Positions 52,369-59,583 of a stretch of 64,000 bases of DNA are shown piece after piece. The notes under the pieces were generated by a model that was given only the letters and a program-made list of their open reading frames with translations, had not been told where the DNA came from and made no database searches. Within the stretch, counting starts at the first letter, position 1. The number at the start of each line of letters is the position of its first letter. A program made the translations under genes and the position numbers. The stretch is from Pseudomonas sp. WJP1 (GTDB taxonomy: Bacteria > Pseudomonadota > Gammaproteobacteria > Pseudomonadales > Pseudomonadaceae), in the NCBI RefSeq assembly GCF_028471945.1, contig NZ_CP110128.1, forward strand, positions 5,917,001 through 5,981,000, given 5' to 3'.

Positions 52369-53364
52369 ATGTCTAACCAAGCCTCCACGCCCTTGCGGCG
52401 CGTCAGCATCCTGGCCATTGACCGGGTTTTCGCTTCCACTCTCATGCAGGCCAAGGATTTCTTCCACCTCGCCAGCCTGCGCTACGGAAAACAACTGGGC
52501 CACGGCCTGACTCCAGCGTTCGAAACACGACTGGTCAGCCCCGACGGCAAACCGGTCAACACCTTCAGCGACGTGGTGATCCCCGTAGACGGCGGCCTGG
52601 AAAATGCCGACATCATCGTCATTCCCGCGTTCTGGGACGATTTCGAGACCCTGAGCAAACGTCACCCACAGGTCCTGTCCTGGTTGCGCCAGCAACATGC
52701 CCGCGGCGCTGTGCTCTGTGGCGAGGCCACCGGGGTGTTCTGGCTCGCCGAAGCCGGCCTGCTCGACGGCAAGGAGGCGACCACCTACTGGCGCTTCTTC
52801 AATGCCTTTGCAGAACGCTTCCCGAAGGTCCAACTCAATCAGGACAAGCACCTGACCGACGCCGACAACCTGTATTGCGCCGGCGGCACCACCTCGGCAT
52901 GCGACCTGTACGTGTACCTGATCGAGCGCTTCTGCGGCGCCAACGTCTCCCAGGCCGTGGCGCGAGACATCCTCTATGAAGTGCAACGCAGCTACTCGCC
53001 GGGAAGAATCGGCTTCGGCGGGCAAAAGCTGCACCAGGACGTGATCATCCTGCAGATCCAGCACTGGCTCGAAGAACACTTCGCCGACAAATTTCGCTTC
53101 GAAGACGTCGCCCGCGAACACGGCATGAGCATCCGCAACTTCATGCGCCGCTTCCAGACCGCTACCGGTGACAAGCCATTGCACTACCTGCAGCGCTTGC
53201 GCATCGAAACCGCCAAAGGCCTGCTGTCCGGCAGCCGCAAGAGCATCAAGACCATCAGCTACGAGGTTGGTTATGACGATGCGAGTTTCTTTGCCCGACT
53301 GTTCCGACAGCACACGGAGTTGTCACCGAATCAGTATCGGCAGCAGTTCCAGCAGGCTGCGTAG
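52369..53364 (+). CDS. GlxA-family transcriptional regulator (DJ-1/PfpI-like plus AraC HTH)
   Basis: A 331-residue regulator. The N-terminal half (about 10-195) is a DJ-1/PfpI-type amidotransferase-like domain (IIVIPAFWDD, GAVLCGEATGVFWLAEAGLLDG with the nucleophile-elbow cysteine), probably a ligand sensor. The C-terminal half (about 222-325) is an AraC helix-turn-helix pair (VAREHGMSIRNFMRRFQTATG and ISYEVGYDDASFFARLFRQH). Related proteins control carnitine, betaine or arginine use. The divergent acyl-CoA dehydrogenase is a possible target. Confidence 0.9.
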   Translation: MSNQASTPLRRVSILAIDRVFASTLMQAKDFFHLASLRYGKQLGHGLTPAFETRLVSPDGKPVNTFSDVVIPVDGGLENADIIVIPAFWDDFETLSKRHPQVLSWLRQQHARGAVLCGEATGVFWLAEAGLLDGKEATTYWRFFNAFAERFPKVQLNQDKHLTDADNLYCAGGTTSACDLYVYLIERFCGANVSQAVARDILYEVQRSYSPGRIGFGGQKLHQDVIILQIQHWLEEHFADKFRFEDVAREHGMSIRNFMRRFQTATGDKPLHYLQRLRIETAKGLLSGSRKSIKTISYEVGYDDASFFARLFRQHTELSPNQYRQQFQQAA

Positions 53365-53402
53365 CGCGATAGTCTGCAGCTACGCATCGCGTAATGAACA
53401 CT

Positions 53403-53462
53403 GAACCTGTAGCGAGCGGGCTTGCCCCACTCTCTACAGCAAGACTGCTCGCAGCAGGTTCA
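53403..53462. repeat. Degenerate REP-like palindrome
   Basis: GAACCTGTAGCGAGCGGGCT, with an imperfect inverse ending GCTCGCAGCAGGTTC. A worn copy of a Pseudomonas REP element between converging genes. Confidence 0.55.
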
Positions 53463-53473
53463 ACATCTGCCTG

Positions 53474-53797
53474 TCAAAAATTCGCGCCACTGACATATCG
53501 CGCTCTAAACCAGACGTATGCAACACGATAGACTCCGTTATCTTCAATGGAAACATTGAATTGATAACCTTGCTGAGCGGTACCGGGATTCTGGTAGGTC
53601 AAAAACTCTTCCAGTGTCTTCGTTGATACGCCGGCCCTCTCCTTACTAGCAGTTACATCGTATAGCTTGCGGGAATACTGCGAAAACAGTTCCCACTGGC
53701 GCTCACCCTCCTTCTCAATGGCGGCAATTATTTCCGTTTTACATTGTTCCACCGAAGCAGCAATGCTCGGAACATCGTACCTAAGGCTGTACTCCAT
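53474..53797 (-). CDS. Small protein of unknown function
   Basis: A 107-residue cytoplasmic-looking protein with no signal peptide, membrane segment or cysteine. CAGGAG eight bases upstream supports the start MEYSLRYDVPSI. The first two thirds are charged and helical (EQCKTEIIAAIEKEGERQWELF), except one cysteine at C19; the C-terminal third looks like beta strands (YQFNVSIEDNGVYRVAYVWFRARYV). I recognise no family. It stands alone, with somewhat lower GC than its neighbours. Confidence 0.68.
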   Translation of the reverse strand: MEYSLRYDVPSIAASVEQCKTEIIAAIEKEGERQWELFSQYSRKLYDVTASKERAGVSTKTLEEFLTYQNPGTAQQGYQFNVSIEDNGVYRVAYVWFRARYVSGANF

Positions 53798-53955
53798 GAT
53801 GAACTCCTGACGTTTCCTGAAAGAAACAACACTGCTGCAGGCTAGGAGCCTCGCCAGGGGTGTACAACTGTCACAAATAACAGGTGAGAGACTTATTTCT
53901 GACCTCTTGTCTGAAATGAGGGGTTCAGCCTTCAAAGTTGCCCCAATGACCGCAT

Positions 53956-53987
53956 AAAAAAGGCCCGCATCGCTGCGGGCCTTTTTT
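53956..53987. terminator. Bidirectional terminator downstream of zapE
   Basis: AAGGCCCGCA, a TCGC loop, TGCGGGCCTT and A/T runs on both sides. Confidence 0.92.
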
Positions 53988-54001
53988 CACTACTGCATCA
54001 T

Positions 54002-55096
54002 TTACGGCTTATGCGCCCGAGACAGAAACTCGTGGGACTGCATCTCCAGCAGGCGGCTCAAGGTACGCTGGAACTCGAAGTTCAGGCGACCGCCGGTGTA
54101 GAGGTCCTTGAGTTCGACTTCGGCAGAAATGATCAGCTTGACGTTGCGATCGTAGAACTCGTCGACCATATTGATGAAGCGTCGGGCGATGTCGTCGGTG
54201 GTGACGCTCATCTGCTCGACATCGCTGAGCAATACGGCGTGGAAGATCTTGCCCAGCTCGATGTAGTCGTTCTGGCTGCGCGGGCCGTCGCACAGTTCAC
54301 GGAAGTTGAACCAGGCCACGTCATCGCAGGTGCGCAGGGCACGAATTTCACGGTTCTCGATCATCAGCACGTCATTTTCGACCGCTGCCGTGCATTCCGG
54401 TGTCAGCGCACGGAAGCTTTTGCGCAGGCTTTCGTTGGCGGCTTCGTCGAGTGGGTAGTGGAACAGCTCGGCTTGCTCGAGGTGGCGCAGACGATAGTCG
54501 ACGCCGCTGTCGACGTTGACGATCTCGGTGTTCTGCTTGATCAGCGCAATGGCCGGCAGGAAGCGCGCGCGTTGCAGGCCGTCCTTGTACAGGCCGTCCG
54601 GCACGATGTTCGACGTCGCAACCAGGGTCACACCGTTCTTGAACAGCTCTTCCATCAAGGTGCCGAGGATCATGGCATCGGTGATGTCGGAGACGAAGAA
54701 TTCATCGAAGCAGATCACCCGGGCTTCGTTGGAGAAGCGCTTGGCGATGATGGTCAGCGGGTTTTTCTCGCCGCCCAGGGTCTTCATCTCTTCGTGCACG
54801 CGCTTCATGAAGCGGTGGAAGTGAGTACGGGACTTTTCCTTGAACGGCAGCGCTTCGAAGAAGGTGTCGACCAGGTAAGTCTTGCCGCGACCCACGCCGC
54901 CCCAGAAGTACAGGCCCTTGACCGGTGCCTGATCCTTCTTGCCAAACAGTTTGCCCAGCAGGCCCGGTTTGTTCTGCTCGGCCGCGACCAGATCGTCGTA
55001 CAGGCGCTGCAGATGACGCACGGCAGTTTCCTGCGCGGCATCATGGAAGAATTCCGGGCGTTTCAGATCAGCTTGATATCGTTCTAGGGGCGTCAT
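54002..55096 (-). CDS. zapE: Cell division AFG1-family ATPase ZapE
   Basis: A 364-residue AAA-like ATPase. The Walker A is GGVGRGKTYLVD (about 67-78) and the Walker B ICFDEFFVSDITDA; LVATSNIVPDGLYKDGLQR and RRFINMVDEFYDRNVKLI are AFG1-family motifs. ZapE acts at the Z ring late in division, mainly under low oxygen in E. coli. It lies downstream of trpS on the same strand. Confidence 0.94.
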   Translation of the reverse strand: MTPLERYQADLKRPEFFHDAAQETAVRHLQRLYDDLVAAEQNKPGLLGKLFGKKDQAPVKGLYFWGGVGRGKTYLVDTFFEALPFKEKSRTHFHRFMKRVHEEMKTLGGEKNPLTIIAKRFSNEARVICFDEFFVSDITDAMILGTLMEELFKNGVTLVATSNIVPDGLYKDGLQRARFLPAIALIKQNTEIVNVDSGVDYRLRHLEQAELFHYPLDEAANESLRKSFRALTPECTAAVENDVLMIENREIRALRTCDDVAWFNFRELCDGPRSQNDYIELGKIFHAVLLSDVEQMSVTTDDIARRFINMVDEFYDRNVKLIISAEVELKDLYTGGRLNFEFQRTLSRLLEMQSHEFLSRAHKP

Positions 55097-55186
55097 AATT
55101 CGTTAGCAAGGCAACAAAAACGGGCCGTCACTGTAGCGATGGCCCGTGGGAATGGCAATCAGCCCTTGGTCGGGCCGAGCCGTTGA

Positions 55187-56542
55187 TTATTCCTGGACTG
55201 GCGTCAGGGCGATCCGTAATGCCTCGATCGCAGCATCGCGCGCGGCGCTGTCAGCGAACGCCGGGCTGTCACCCACGCACTCACCTTCAAGCCAGACGCT
55301 GAAGCTCAGGTCTTCGCTGCGCACGTCCAATGGCTGGCCCGATTGCAGCTGCTTGGTCACCTGCCCTGCGGTTTTACCGTCGGCGAAGTTGCGTGACAGC
55401 AACAGTTGCTCGCCATCGGCCGCCAGCAGACGGAAGCGGAAACTGCCGTCGTCTTCGCGGAAGCTGACAAAACGCGCGGCCTTCGCGGCTTTCTTCTTGG
55501 TGGTCGCTGCCACTTGAGCCTGGGCAACGAACGAACGCAGGCCTACCGCTTCGCGCAATTCGTTGAGGAAAGGGGTCGCGACGGCACGCGCCTTTTTCGC
55601 CCCGTGCTGCAGGATGTCTTCAAGATCTGCCGGGCGCTCGATCAGTTGGTTGTAACGCTCGCGGGACTCGCCCAGCTCGCTGTCCAGCAGCTGGAACAGG
55701 CGGTTCTTCGCCTCGCCCCAACCTAGCCCCTGCAGCAGATCGCTGCGGAATTCGTCAGCTTGCGCCGGGGTGGCGAATGCCTGGAACAGGGTGAACAGGT
55801 GCGAATTGTCCGGATCCTTTGCCTCACCCGGTGCGCGGGAGTCAGTGACGATACGGGAAATCGCATCTTTCATTTCTTTGGCGCTGCTGAACAACGGAAT
55901 GGTGTTGTCGTAGCTCTTGGACATCTTGCGACCGTCCAGGCCCGGCAGCGTGGCCACGCTTTCCTCGATCAACGCCTCGGGCATGGTGAAGAACTCCTTG
56001 CCCTGGCCGAACAGGTGGTTGAAACGCTGGCCGATGTCCCGGGCCATTTCCACGTGCTGGATCTGGTCGCGGCCGACCGGCACCTTGTGCGCATTGAACA
56101 TCAGGATGTCCGCGGCCATCAGCACCGGATAGCTGTACAGGCCCATGGTGATGCCGGCGTCCGGGTCTTCACCGGTCTCGACGTTCTTGTCCACCGAGGC
56201 CTTGTAGGCGTGGGCACGGTTGAGCAGGCCCTTGGCGGCAACGCAGGTCAGCAGCCAGGTCAGCTCGGGGATTTCCGGGATGTCGGACTGACGGTAGAAG
56301 GTCACGCGGTCCACATCCAGGCCACCGGCCAGCCAGGTCGCGGCGATTTCCAGGCGCGAGCGCTGGATGCGCAGCGGGTCATCGCATTTGATCAGGGCGT
56401 GGTAGTCGGCCAGGAAATAGAACGAATCGGCATTGCTGTCACGGCTGGCAAGGATCGCAGGGCGGATGGCGCCGGCGTAGTTGCCCAGGTGCGGCGTGCC
56501 AGTGGTGGTGATGCCGGTGAGGATACGGGTACGAGTCGTCAT
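55187..56542 (-). CDS. trpS: Tryptophanyl-tRNA synthetase with C-terminal extension
   Basis: A 451-residue class Ic synthetase, about 115 residues longer than E. coli TrpS. The catalytic domain has the HIGH-like [14 protein letters not shown] and the KMSKS loop [10 protein letters not shown]. After about residue 345 an extra region follows: a Lys/Ala linker ([12 protein letters not shown]) and a compact domain with [25 protein letters not shown], which looks like a YegP/DUF1508-type fold. Pseudomonas TrpS commonly has this tail. Start [10 protein letters not shown] was chosen over an upstream ATG eight codons earlier. Confidence 0.95.
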   Translation of the reverse strand: MTTRTRILTGITTTGTPHLGNYAGAIRPAILASRDSNADSFYFLADYHALIKCDDPLRIQRSRLEIAATWLAGGLDVDRVTFYRQSDIPEIPELTWLLTCVAAKGLLNRAHAYKASVDKNVETGEDPDAGITMGLYSYPVLMAADILMFNAHKVPVGRDQIQHVEMARDIGQRFNHLFGQGKEFFTMPEALIEESVATLPGLDGRKMSKSYDNTIPLFSSAKEMKDAISRIVTDSRAPGEAKDPDNSHLFTLFQAFATPAQADEFRSDLLQGLGWGEAKNRLFQLLDSELGESRERYNQLIERPADLEDILQHGAKKARAVATPFLNELREAVGLRSFVAQAQVAATTKKKAAKAARFVSFREDDGSFRFRLLAADGEQLLLSRNFADGKTAGQVTKQLQSGQPLDVRSEDLSFSVWLEGECVGDSPAFADSAARDAAIEALRIALTPVQE

Positions 56543-56566
56543 GGGTAATCGCTTGTCAGACTGCAA

Positions 56567-57196
56567 TCAATTCGAGAGACGCGGCAGGATCAGATCCTTG
56601 AGATCGGTCAGCTTGCCATGAAAAAAGTGTCCGCATTCTGCCACTTTCAGCAGCTCATGGGGACGTTCGAGCTTGTCGGACCATTGGTAAACCAGCTGCG
56701 GATCGATCACTTCGTCGGTTTCCGGCTGGATCAGCGTCAACTCACCCTGCTGCGGCAGTTGATCCTGAGCACCCAAACGCATGACCGCTGGAGCGACCAT
56801 GAACAGATGCTTGAGCTGCTCGCCCTTGGCCTCAAGGCGGCCGCCGAGACTTGCTGCAACAAAACCGCCGAAGGAAAAACCGAACAGGGTCAGCGGCAAT
56901 TGCGGGTGTTTGGCCCGGAACCATTCGGTGACAGCTTGAGCATCATCGACTTCACCGGTGCCCATGTCGTGGGTGCCTTCGCTGGCACCGACGCCACGGT
57001 AGTTGAAACGCAAAGTAATCAAACCGGCATCGCGCGCCGTGCGCTGCAGGGTCGAGACCACTTTGTTGAGCATGGTGCCGCCCTGCACCGGGTTCGGATG
57101 GCAGATGAGCGCGAGGCCGCGCGGCTGCTCATTGTCCAGGTACAGTGCTTCCAGCTGGCCGACCGGGCCATCAATCACTACAGGGGTTTCACGCAT
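56567..57196 (-). CDS. Alpha/beta hydrolase, dienelactone-hydrolase-like
   Basis: A 209-residue hydrolase. The nucleophile elbow is GFSFGGFVAASLGG (Ser about 104) and the catalytic His is in CGHFFHGKLTDLK; ALICHPNPVQGGTMLNKVV and TLRFNYRGVGASEG are typical of this small cytoplasmic group (PA4440/YsgA-like). The substrate is unknown. The start MRETPVVIDGP gives the usual length; GGAG lies 14 bases upstream, so the site is not ideal. It is divergent from the YhcB-like gene. Confidence 0.88.
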   Translation of the reverse strand: MRETPVVIDGPVGQLEALYLDNEQPRGLALICHPNPVQGGTMLNKVVSTLQRTARDAGLITLRFNYRGVGASEGTHDMGTGEVDDAQAVTEWFRAKHPQLPLTLFGFSFGGFVAASLGGRLEAKGEQLKHLFMVAPAVMRLGAQDQLPQQGELTLIQPETDEVIDPQLVYQWSDKLERPHELLKVAECGHFFHGKLTDLKDLILPRLSN

Positions 57197-57340
57197 AAGC
57201 AAGGAAGGAACTCCGTGACCTCGAATCGGGTCGACTCGTCTAGCAAATTGTCTGCGGCTGTCCATTGCGAGTGAATCGCGGTATACAGCGCAGGTTCGAG
57301 CCGTTAACGTAAAGCAAAGCCGTTTATAGAGGAAGGACTC

Positions 57341-57775
57341 GTGGAACACTCGCTCTTAGTTTGGTTGTTACCGACTCTTGCCCTGGTTGTGGGTGTCGCC
57401 ATTGGGTTTCTGATCGCTCGCCTTGCGCCGAATGCCGCGCCTAGCAGCACGCAACGTCAGCTGGACGACATTCAGGAACGTTTCGACAGTTATCAGAACG
57501 AAGTGGTGACCCACTTCAACAGCACCGCGACACTGGTCAAGAAACTGACTGCGAGCTATCAGGAAGTGCAGGATCATCTTGCCGAGGGTGCCAACCGCCT
57601 GGCCCTGGACGAGCAGACCCGCCAACGCCTGCTGGCCTCCCTGCACGCCGATGCGACGCAGGCTCCACGGGAACGCCTGACGCCACCGCGCAATCAGGAA
57701 CCACCGCGCGACTACGCACCGAAAGCCCCGAACGCGCCGGGCATGCTCGATGAGCATTACGGCCTGAAGAAGTAA
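57341..57775 (+). CDS. zapG: YhcB/ZapG-like division and envelope protein (DUF1043)
   Basis: A 144-residue bitopic protein. One membrane helix (about 5-26) precedes a coiled coil (RQLDDIQERFDSYQNEVVTHFNSTATLVKKLTASYQEVQDHLAEGA, given here only by its span of about 38-83) and a Pro-rich tail ending MLDEHYGLKK. In E. coli YhcB (ZapG) links division, peptidoglycan and phospholipid synthesis. Translation starts at GTG with GAAGGA upstream. Confidence 0.88.
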   Translation: MEHSLLVWLLPTLALVVGVAIGFLIARLAPNAAPSSTQRQLDDIQERFDSYQNEVVTHFNSTATLVKKLTASYQEVQDHLAEGANRLALDEQTRQRLLASLHADATQAPRERLTPPRNQEPPRDYAPKAPNAPGMLDEHYGLKK

Positions 57776-57791
57776 TCAGGTTTCAGGTGTG

Positions 57792-57830
57792 AAAAAGCCC
57801 TCGGACATGTGAATGTTCGAGGGCTTTTTT
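57792..57830 (+). terminator. Intrinsic terminator after the YhcB-like gene
   Basis: AAAAGCCCTCG and CGAGGGCTTTT stem with a T-run. Confidence 0.88.
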
Positions 57831-57859
57831 GTTTCTGAATGCCTCTTTGCCTGTACTGG

Positions 57860-57950
57860 CCCCTTCGCGAGCAAGCCCACTCCCGAAAGGGCAATGCATT
57901 CCAAATGTGGGAGTGGCGGTGCGACGATTCGACTTGCTCGTGAAGGGGCA
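57860..57950. repeat. REP doublet of a second family
   Basis: CCCCTTCGCGAGCAAGCCC with ACTCCC on the left; GGGAGTGGCGGTGCGACGAT, then TCGACTTGCTCGTGAAGGGG on the right. The core GAGCAAGCC differs from the GCCGGCAAGCC core of the REPs at 17.4 and 44.6 kb. Confidence 0.8.
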
Positions 57951-57964
57951 GAAATTGGCTACAC

Positions 57965-58007
57965 AAAAAAACCGCCCGATCTGTTGAGGATAGGGCGGTT
58001 TTTTTAT
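57965..58007. terminator. Terminator of the OmpA-lipoprotein gene
   Basis: AACCGCCC and GGGCGGTT stem with A and T runs on both sides. Confidence 0.88.
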
Positions 58008-58028
58008 GCCTGGGGTTCAGTCAGGCGA

Positions 58029-58757
58029 TCAAGGGAACGGCTGAACGTCACCTTGTTGCTGGCCACCATACTGCTGGCCTGGAATCGCCTTCAGGTTGAC
58101 CTCTACCCGGCGGTTCTGCGCCCGCCCATTGGTGTCGGCGTTGCTGGCGACCGGGTTATCCGGGCCGGCGCCACGGGCGCTCAGGTTGGTACCGCTCACG
58201 CCTTGCGAGGTCAGGTAAGTCGCCACGCTCTGGGCGCGACGCTGGGACAGATCCATGTTGTGCTGGCGGCTGCCGGTGCTGTCGGTGTAGCCGACGATTT
58301 CGATCTGGTTCTGGTTGAACTCTTTCAGCGAGCCGGCCAGGTTGTTCAGCGGCTGGTAGAAGCTCGAAGCGATGTTCGCCGAATCGGTGGCGAACGTGAT
58401 GTTGCCCGGCATGATCAGCTTGATCTGATCACCTTCACGCTGCACTTCCACACCGGTGTTGGCCATGCTCTCACGCAGTTTTTTCTCCTGCTGGTCAGCG
58501 TAGTAGCCGTAACCGGCAGCGGAAGCACCCACTACAGCAGCACCAATCAGCGCGCCCTTGCCACGGTTGTCGTGGTTGATGGCAGCACCGGCCAATGCAC
58601 CGGCCAGAGCCCCGAGGCCACCGTATTTGGCGGTCTTGCTCATGCCCGTGGAGCCGCTATTGGCCTGGCCCTGGTTGTCGTAAGGGTTGGGCGAGGCGCA
58701 ACCGGCCAACAGTGCCACGGCAGTAGCGACAATAATCAAACGAGGCGTGGTGAACAT
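58029..58757 (-). CDS. OmpA-family outer-membrane lipoprotein (YiaD-like)
   Basis: A 242-residue lipoprotein. The lipobox is LLAGC (C20). A glycine-zipper stretch (about 45-85, with GALAGALAGAAI and GALIGAAVVGASAAG) is followed by an OmpA-like peptidoglycan-binding domain (about 110-225): FATDSANIASSFYQPL, EIVGYTDSTGSRQHNMDLSQRRAQ and NRRVEVNL. The tail is Gln/Gly-rich. It ties the outer membrane to the wall and resembles YiaD/YfiB-type proteins. TAGGAGCT precedes the ATG. Confidence 0.92.
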   Translation of the reverse strand: MFTTPRLIIVATAVALLAGCASPNPYDNQGQANSGSTGMSKTAKYGGLGALAGALAGAAINHDNRGKGALIGAAVVGASAAGYGYYADQQEKKLRESMANTGVEVQREGDQIKLIMPGNITFATDSANIASSFYQPLNNLAGSLKEFNQNQIEIVGYTDSTGSRQHNMDLSQRRAQSVATYLTSQGVSGTNLSARGAGPDNPVASNADTNGRAQNRRVEVNLKAIPGQQYGGQQQGDVQPFP

Positions 58758-58862
58758 GTAGAGCTCCTACTTTTTTTGCATTCTGTGGTGCAACGGACTT
58801 AAGCATCGAACCTTTGCGGGCGTTGGATCATTTCGACAAGTGAAAATTCCACTTGTTACAAA

Positions 58863-59507
58863 TCAGGCTCGAACAAAAGGGTTCTCGCGCATTTCATCAC
58901 CCAAGCGGGTATCCGGACCATGTCCGGCCACGACCGTCGCCTCTTCGTCGAGGGTATACAGACGCTGCTTGATCGAACGCACGATGGTCGCCTGGTCGCC
59001 GCCCCACAGATCCGTGCGCCCTACCCCGCGCCGGAACAAGGTATCCCCGGCAATCAACAGCTTGGCCTCGGAAAACCAGAAGCTCATGGAGCCTGGTGTA
59101 TGACCCGGTGTGTGCAACGCCACGCCACAACCACACGCCAGCTCTTCATCGTCGGCCAGCCAACGGTCCGGTGACGGTACCGGCGTATAAGGCACGCCGA
59201 ACATCTGGCATTGCATCTCCAGGTTGTCCCAAAGAAATTGGTCTTCCTTGTGCAAATGCAGGGTGGCGCCGGTTTTTTCCTTCAACTGGCCCGAGGCCAG
59301 GAAGTGATCGAGGTGCGCATGGGTGTGAATGATGCTGACCACCTTAAGGCCCAGGGCATCGAGCCGCGCGAGGATCAGTTCATGATTGCCGCCCGGGTCG
59401 ACCACAATGGCTTTTTTCGTGATCGGATCGCCGATGATCGTGCAGTTGCACTGCAAGGGGCCGACGGGGAAGGTTTCGCGGATCAGCGCAGGTTTGGCAG
59501 CGTCCAT
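58863..59507 (-). CDS. Metallo-beta-lactamase-fold hydrolase (YcbL/glyoxalase II-like)
   Basis: A 214-residue enzyme with the binuclear metal motif THAHLDHF, plus downstream histidines in LHTPGHTPGSM and GHGPDTRLGDE and the bridging aspartate in LIAGDTLF. Length and the FPVGPLQCNCTIIGD start match the YcbL type II glyoxalase-like group, which hydrolyses thioesters such as S-lactoylglutathione. CAGGAA precedes the ATG at 59507. Confidence 0.93.
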   Translation of the reverse strand: MDAAKPALIRETFPVGPLQCNCTIIGDPITKKAIVVDPGGNHELILARLDALGLKVVSIIHTHAHLDHFLASGQLKEKTGATLHLHKEDQFLWDNLEMQCQMFGVPYTPVPSPDRWLADDEELACGCGVALHTPGHTPGSMSFWFSEAKLLIAGDTLFRRGVGRTDLWGGDQATIVRSIKQRLYTLDEEATVVAGHGPDTRLGDEMRENPFVRA

Positions 59508-59583
59508 GGGTGTTCCTGGAAAAAATGGATGGCCTATTCTGGCACAGGCATGCCCGATTGCGGGACGTGAGGGGCGCCCAACG

